From positions 41,374-105,373 of the forward strand of contig CAWJLE010000004.1 in NCBI GenBank assembly GCA_963843645.1: a DNA stretch of 64,000 nucleotides, given 5' to 3'. Each line of letters begins with the position of its first letter. The stretch's first letter is position 1. The DNA comes from CAWJLE01 sp963843645 (GTDB lineage: Bacteria > Chloroflexota > Anaerolineae > DAOTYC01). The position numbers and the translations under genes are program-made. A model generated the notes under the pieces. The model ran no database searches. It was not told the DNA's origin and saw only the letters and a program-made list of their open reading frames with translations. This document shows positions 58,788-64,000 of the stretch, in pieces.

Positions 58788-60685
58788 CTACTTCTGGAAC
58801 TTATCGGGGGTCTGCAGGAGCGTCTTCACCTCGGGGGTGTTGTAATTCTCGGGGGTGATCAGGACGGGCTTCAACTCGACCGTGGGATTCTCGATCTTTT
58901 TCCCGTTGATGAAGTCGTCGACGGCCGCGACACCCTGGTAGCCCATCTGGTAGGGATCCTGCGAGACGATGCCCTGGATCGTGCCGTCCTCGAACAGCGG
59001 CAGGACCTCGGGGCTGGGATCGAAGGCCACAATCTTGACCTTGCCCGCCAAGCCCTTGGCCTTCACTGCCTCGGCATCGCCCGCCGAGGCCGCGCAGGCA
59101 TTGAAAATGCCGGCGAGGTCGGGATGGCCCGTCAACTCGTCGCTGGTGATGTTCATCGACTTGGTGGTGTCGGCATCCGTCCACTGGGTCGGCAGCGCCT
59201 TCATGTTGGGGTACTGGGCGATTGCGGCCTGGAAGCCCTTGCTCCGCCCGGCGCTGACCGAACCGGCCTGGATGCCGTGGTCCGCTACCAAGCCCTTCTG
59301 CTCGAGCAGCTTGGCCAACTGCTCACCTGCCATGAACCCGCCCGCATACTGATCGGTGATGATGCTGGCGATCGGCACATCGCTATCGATGCCCGAGTCC
59401 ACCATGGCTACCGGGATACCGGCCGCCTTGGCTTCTTCCACGGGTGGGATGAGCGCCTTGGAGTCGAGGGCCGCCAGCAGGATGCCGGCCGGCTTGCGCT
59501 TGATGACGTTGCGTACCAGGTCGACTTGGGCGGCGATGTCCGCCTCGGTGGCCGGACCCTGGTAGTCAATGGTGTAGCCCAACTCCTTGGCCTTGTCCTG
59601 GGCGCCCTTCACCAGCAGCAGATAGAAGGTCGCCGAGGTCGACTTGGGGATGAACACAATCGTACCCTTGTCCGCAGCCGGCGCTGCGGCGGGCGCGGCG
59701 GGGGCCGCCTGGAACTTATCGGGGGTCTGCAGGAGCGCCTTCACCTCGGGGGTGTTGTAATTCTCGGGGGTGATCAGGACGGGCTTCAACTCGACCGTGG
59801 GATTCTCGATCTTCTTCCCGTTGATGAAGTCGTCGATGGCCGCGACACCCTGGTAGCCCATCTGGTAGGGATCCTGCGAGACGATGCCCTGGATCGTGCC
59901 TTCCTCGAACAGCGGCAGGACCTCGGGGCTGGGATCGAAGGCCACGATCTTGACCTTGCCGGCCAGGCCCTTGGCCTTCACTGCCTCGGCATCCCCGGCC
60001 GAGGCCGCGCAGGCATTGAAAATGCCGGCGAGGTCGGGATGGCCCGTCAACTCGTCGGTGGTGATGTTCATCGACTTGGTGGTGTCGGCATCCGTCCACT
60101 GGGTCGGCAGCGCCTTCATGTTGGGGTACTGGGCGATTGCGGCCTGGAAGCCCTTGCTCCGCCCGGCGCTGACCGAACCGGCCTGGATGCCGTGGTCCGC
60201 GACCAAGCCCTTCTGCTCGAGCAGCTTGGCCAACTGCTCGCCTGCCATGAACCCGCCCGCATACTGATCGGTGATGATGCTGGCGATCGGCACGTCGCTG
60301 TCGATGCCCGAGTCCACCATGGCCACCGGGATGCCGGCCGCCATGGCTTCTTCCACAGGTGGGATGAGCGCCTTGGAGTCGAGGGCCGCCAGCAGGATGC
60401 CGGCCGGCTTGCGCTTGATGACGTTGCGTACCAGGTCGACTTGGGCGGCGATGTCCGCCTCGGTGGCCGGACCCTGGTAGTCGATGGTGTAGCCCAATTC
60501 CTTGGCCTTGTCCTGGGCGCCCTTCACCAGCAGCAGATAGAAGGTCGCTGAGGTCGACTTGGGGATGAACACAATCGTACCCTTGTCCGCGAGCCTGCGC
60601 CGCGGCAGGGGCCGGCATCGCATACCCGGACAGCAAGGCAACAATCGATCAACACCGACAAGATGGGAAACAGCTTCCTGGACAT
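58788..60685 (-). CDS. Sugar ABC transporter binding protein with two tandem, nearly identical domains
   Basis: GGAGGA lies 6 bases before ATG 60683-60685. The signal peptide reads MSRKLFPILSVL, then in other frames VALLSGYAMPAPAAAQA and ADKGTIVFIPKS, so two one-base breaks lie near 60600 and 60645. After that one uninterrupted frame holds two RbsB-type domains of 294 residues, each from DKGTIVFIPKSTSATFYLLL to LQTPDKFQ, joined by an 11-residue Ala/Pro linker. The copies differ at only a few residues (for example MAAG against KAAG, TTDEL against TSDEL). It should be exported and bind sugar with two sites per chain. It is the last gene of the operon. Confidence 0.9.
58794..60590 (-). repeat. 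In-frame tandem duplication, 882-bp units, period 915 bp
   Basis: Units 58794-59675 and 59709-60590 are the same length and nearly identical, separated by 33 bases coding for the Ala/Pro linker. Confidence 0.93.
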
Positions 60686-60793
60686 ATCATTCCTCCTCAC
60701 TGTTTAGCAATGGGATTGAAGCTTGGCCCAAATGTTGGAACGACCGGTCGTGCGACTCTTGCTCCTGGTGTCACCTCCCTCCTAGCGTCTACG

Positions 60794-61833
60794 CTAGCGC
60801 CGTCGACGATACTGGTCCGCCGCCACCGCCGCCACAATCACCACGCCGTTTACGACGTATTGCCAGAAGGCGTTCACGCCGAGGATGTTCAGTCCATTCC
60901 GGATCGTGGTGACGATGATCGCGCCGACCAGCGTGGCGATGATGCTCCCTTCTCCGCCGAACAGGCTGGCGCCGCCGACCACCACCGCTCCGATGGCCAG
61001 CAGCTCATAACCGTTACCCCCGGCAGGCTGGATGATGCCCAGGCGACCGGCTTCAACGATGGATGCCAACCCGGCGAGCAAGCCACCGATCACGTACACG
61101 CCGACCATAACTCGCCCGACCTGAATGCCCGACAGACGCGACGCTTCCGGATTGCTACCGATGGCGTAGATGAAGCGGCCGAATCGCGAGTAGTTGGCAA
61201 CGATGGCGGCCAGGACGAAGATCACCGCCACAATGACCGTCGGCACCGGGATGATGTTGAGCAGCTTGGCCTGGCCGATGAACCGGTAGCCCGGAGCCAG
61301 CCCGTAGATGGGAACACCGCCGGATAGAATGAGCGCAAAGCCCCGCGCCACTCCCATCATGCCGAGGGTTGCGATGAAGGGCGGGACCAGCAGCTGCGTG
61401 ATCAGCAGGCCGTTCACCAGCCCGAGCAGGGCGCCAGCGGCCACCGTTGCGGTCAGGGCGAGCGAGAGGCTTCCCGTCCTCCCCAACACCAGTCCGCCGA
61501 TCACCGCCGAGCAGGCGAACACCGAACCGACGGACAGGTCAATCCCCCCGGAAAGAATGATGAACGTCTCACCGGCGGCGATGATGCCAATGACCGTCGC
61601 CTGCAAAGTGATCTCGAAGAGGTTGTCGACCGTGAAAAAGTAGGGCGACAGAAACCCGAGCATCGCCCACAGGACGATCAGGATGGCAGCCATCGAGATG
61701 CCCTGGTGGCGGGATAGGCCACGCAGGCGGGAGAATACGCCGACGTTCTAGCGCTCCCGACTTGTTTGGCGCCGGACAGGCCGCCCGCTCCCGCCGGCAC
61801 CCCAGACGTGTGATCGCTTTCGACTGGCTTCAT
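60794..61833 (-). CDS. Sugar ABC transporter permease (RbsC type; one frame break near the start)
   Basis: AAGGAG precedes ATG 61831-61833. About 30 cytoplasmic residues, a one-base break near 61747, then VFSRLRGLSRHQGISMAAIL and nine or so helices. LSGGIDLSVGSVFACSAVIG and LLAIGAVVVGGASLFGGEGS are the family motifs. One permease in this operon, so probably a homodimer. It lies between the ATPase (upstream) and the binding protein (downstream). Confidence 0.9.
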
Positions 61834-61895
61834 ACGTGCTCCTTCAAGAGAGACCTGGAGTTATGCGCCAACTCCTGCATGCGGGTTATGATGTC

Positions 61896-63482
61896 TTACG
61901 GTGTCTCCGCGAGGTCCTGCGGAGGCCTGGGCACGCTCAGGCTTAGCTGCATCAGCTCTTGCTTCGTCGTGTGCCTCGGGTCGAGTTCGGCCACGAGGCA
62001 GCCGCGGGACATGACCAGGATGCGATCGGCGATGTCCAGGATCTCGGCCATGTCGCTCGAGATGAAGATCACCGCCCGATCCTGATCCCCGGCTACGAAT
62101 TCGCGGATCAGGTGATAGATCTCACCGCGCGCACCGACATCGATGCCGATGGTCGGCTCGTCGAGGATCAGCAGGTTGCACCCGGCCGAGAGCCATTTGC
62201 CGAAGACGACCTTCTGCTTATTACCGCCACTCAAGTATTTCACCTGCTGCGACAGCCCGGCGGCCTTGATGTCTATGCTCTCGACCATGCGAGACACGGT
62301 GTTCCTCTCCGAGGCGGTATTGAACAGGAAGCCCTTCAACTTGGTCAGGAGCACCATCGAAATGTTCTCCTTGACCCCCAGGTTGAGGCAGAGTCCGTCA
62401 GTATCGCGGTCCTCGGGCAGGTAGCCGATTCCCAGCCCGACTGCTTTGTCCGGGGAATCGAGCTGCACGGGTTGCCCGCTCAGGTACGCAGTGCCGCCGG
62501 TCAACCGGTCCACGCCGAAAAGCGCGCGGGCCAATTCGCTCTTGCTCGACCCGACCAGGCCGCTGATGCCCAGGATCTCGTGCTTGCGGACGGCAAAGCT
62601 GATCGGGGCGGGCAGGCCGGTCGCTCGACAGGCTCCTCGACCCGGAAAAGCTCGTCTTCAGACGAGAGGCCCGAGGACCGCTGGGTACGCGATAGATCCT
62701 TTCCGATCATCATCTTGACGATCAGATCGAGGTCTGCGTCCTCGGAGTCGAGCGTGCCGACCTGGACGCCGTTGCGTAGGACCGTGATCCGGTCCCCAAT
62801 CTGCTTCACCTCCTCCAGTTTGTGGGAGATGTAGATGATCCCAATGCCCTGCGCTTTGATGTCGCCGATGGCGTCGAACAGGATCTCGATCTCCGTGCCG
62901 CTCAGCGCGGCCGTCGGCTCATCCATGATGATGACCCTGGCGTTCTTGGAGAGCGCGATCGCGGTCTCGAGCATCTGCTTCTGCGAGATCGGCAGGTCGC
63001 GCACCTTCGCTCTGGGGTCGATGTCGTAGTGGATGCGGTCGAGCACCTCGCTCGCATGGGCGTACACGTCATTCCAGCGGATCAAGCCCCGCCCATGGGT
63101 AAACGAGGGCATCGCCAGGTTCTCGGCTACGCTAAGATGGGGGATGAGGTGAAAGTTCTGATAGATGGAGACGATGCCGAGGTCCTCGGCGACCCTGGGA
63201 TCGTACGCGGACAGATCGACCGTCTGGCCGTCGAGGGTGATCGAGCCGCTGTCCAGTCGATAGGCGCCGGAAAGGATCTTCATGAGCGTGGACTTGCCGG
63301 CGCCGTTCTCGCCGAGGAGCACGTGTACCTCGCCATGATGGACGTCGAAATCAACCTCCTTCAGGACCTGCACGCCGAAGAAGGATTTGCGAGATACCTT
63401 CCATCCTCAGCAACGGACTCTGGTCCGCGTCGTATTGTTCCTTAGGACCTGGCCGCGTGCCTTCGTTGCTGAGAGCGCCCAT
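61896..63482 (-). CDS. Sugar ABC transporter ATP-binding protein (RbsA type; two frame breaks)
   Basis: The best start is ATG 63480-63482. A one-base insertion near 63392 precedes SFFGVQVLKEVDFDV; a second break near 62627 separates ...DELFRVEEPV from ATGLPAPISFAVRKHEILGI. Domain 1 has Walker A GENGAGKST and VIIMDEPTAAL; domain 2 has a degenerate P-loop (GLVGSSKSEL), signature LSGGNKQKV and LLILDEPTIG. About 528 residues. It is the first gene of the minus-strand operon. Confidence 0.88.
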
Positions 63483-63635
63483 CCGGCTGATCTTGGTTCA
63501 ATTTATTGCTCCATTTTCCCGGGAAAACGAGGTGTTATTCCCAGCTATGGATCGTTTCTTTGGTGGCTATCTGTGAGGGTGTGGCGGAAATCAATTCCGC
63601 CGTGTGTGGTCGACGCAAGATGCGACTAGGGTGCC

Positions 63636-63663
63636 ATTATAGCACGGCTGCGCGACTTGTCAA
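63636..63663 (-). promoter_or_regulatory. Consensus sigma70 promoter of the third ABC operon
   Basis: On the minus strand: TTGACA (63663-63658), 16 bases, TATAAT (63641-63636), both perfect, about 155 bases before the ATPase gene start. Confidence 0.72.
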
Positions 63664-64000
63664 CAAAGCGCTCAGGGCAGTTGCCCTGACAAAGCGCCTC
63701 TCCTGGTCCGGGCCGTGTCCGAGAGTCGTGACAGTAGCCACATGGCGACGGGGCTTTCACCGCCCTGGGCCGCGCTCGAGAATGAGTGGCTGTGCTTCAG
63801 CGCTTTCCTAACTTGACTGGGCCGGGTACGTGTCGAATCAAATGATAATGTTACCGGCGCGAGTCATTCAACCAGTCGATAATGTTACCGGGACATCGTC
63901 TCTTTCTGCAGGGTTGACTGGATCCGCATAGTTCAACACACGTCTTCCGTTTGACTGGGTACAGCTCCAGCAATCAAAAAGGGGCGGTCGCTAAACCAGG
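63664..64000. other. Window end, no gene seen; possible insertion-sequence edge
   Basis: GATAATGTTACCGG occurs at 63844-63857 and 63878-63891, 34 bases apart in the same direction. Short spaced direct repeats like this are found at the ends of some insertion sequences (IS21-like), but no transposase is in the window. Confidence 0.35.

Noticed and set aside
59124..60551. 475-codon plus-strand frame opposite the tandem binding protein
   Set aside because: Its internal repeat is just the complement of the duplicated domain; no ribosome site or motif.

Overview
The window is GC-rich bacterial DNA, densely coded, with several operons on both strands. It most resembles a Chloroflexota genome (Anaerolineae-like). 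That is an inference from the mix of ribose-type ABC transporters, a V/A-type ATPase, an energy-converting group 4 hydrogenase, and secreted proteins ending in an FLPII/YLPLI motif. No rRNA, tRNA or CRISPR array was seen. Many genes carry one-base frame breaks, often in short G, C or A runs, while the protein sequence stays well conserved on either side. I read most of these as assembly or consensus errors rather than gene decay, and annotate each broken gene as one CDS spanning the break.

Layout. 1-1910 (minus): start of a proton-type P-type ATPase, a HEAT-repeat protein and a small hypothetical protein. 2007-11886 (plus): a stress-type protein followed by a complex-I-like membrane module (NuoJ, K, L, N and A-like) and a catalytic module (NuoB-C-D fusion with both [NiFe] hydrogenase CxxC motifs, NuoH-like, a 2x[4Fe-4S] protein and a hydrogenase maturation protease). 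11932-21580 (plus): a V/A-type ATPase operon (H, C, I, K, F, E, A, B, D). The regions upstream of these two energy-converting operons share a duplicated control region with TTAA boxes at 11-bp steps. 22557-25025: a secreted beta-helix protein.

25300-40762: a catabolic island. It holds an SDR protein, a ribose-type ABC transporter with a tandemly duplicated binding protein, three M24-fold paralogues that share a Cys in place of a metal-ligand Asp, a GntR/FCD regulator, a LarA-like protein, a zinc alcohol dehydrogenase, a second SDR and a cupin. Two near-consensus promoters there have inverted repeats overlapping or just downstream of the -10. 40827-43930 (minus): a polysaccharide deacetylase-like secreted protein with an array of 119-residue DUF11-type repeats. 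44578-48180: a second ribose-type ABC transporter.

48716-58091: an extracytoplasmic redox region. It holds a multicopper oxidase with a C-terminal Fn3-like domain, an OmcA/MtrC-like cytochrome with ten CxxCH motifs, an FmdE-like protein, a TauE/SafE transporter and a cytochrome c with one CSDCH and one unusual CGCH site. 58192-58452 is a MITE-like element with 83-bp perfect inverted arms. 58788-63482 (minus): a third sugar ABC transporter, whose binding protein is again two nearly identical domains in tandem. The last 150 bases carry repeats that may be the edge of an insertion sequence.

Taken together, the window suggests a heterotroph that scavenges sugars or sugar-like compounds with three ABC systems, oxidises them with several dehydrogenases, conserves energy through a ferredoxin-linked hydrogenase and a rotary ATPase, and may pass electrons outside the cell.
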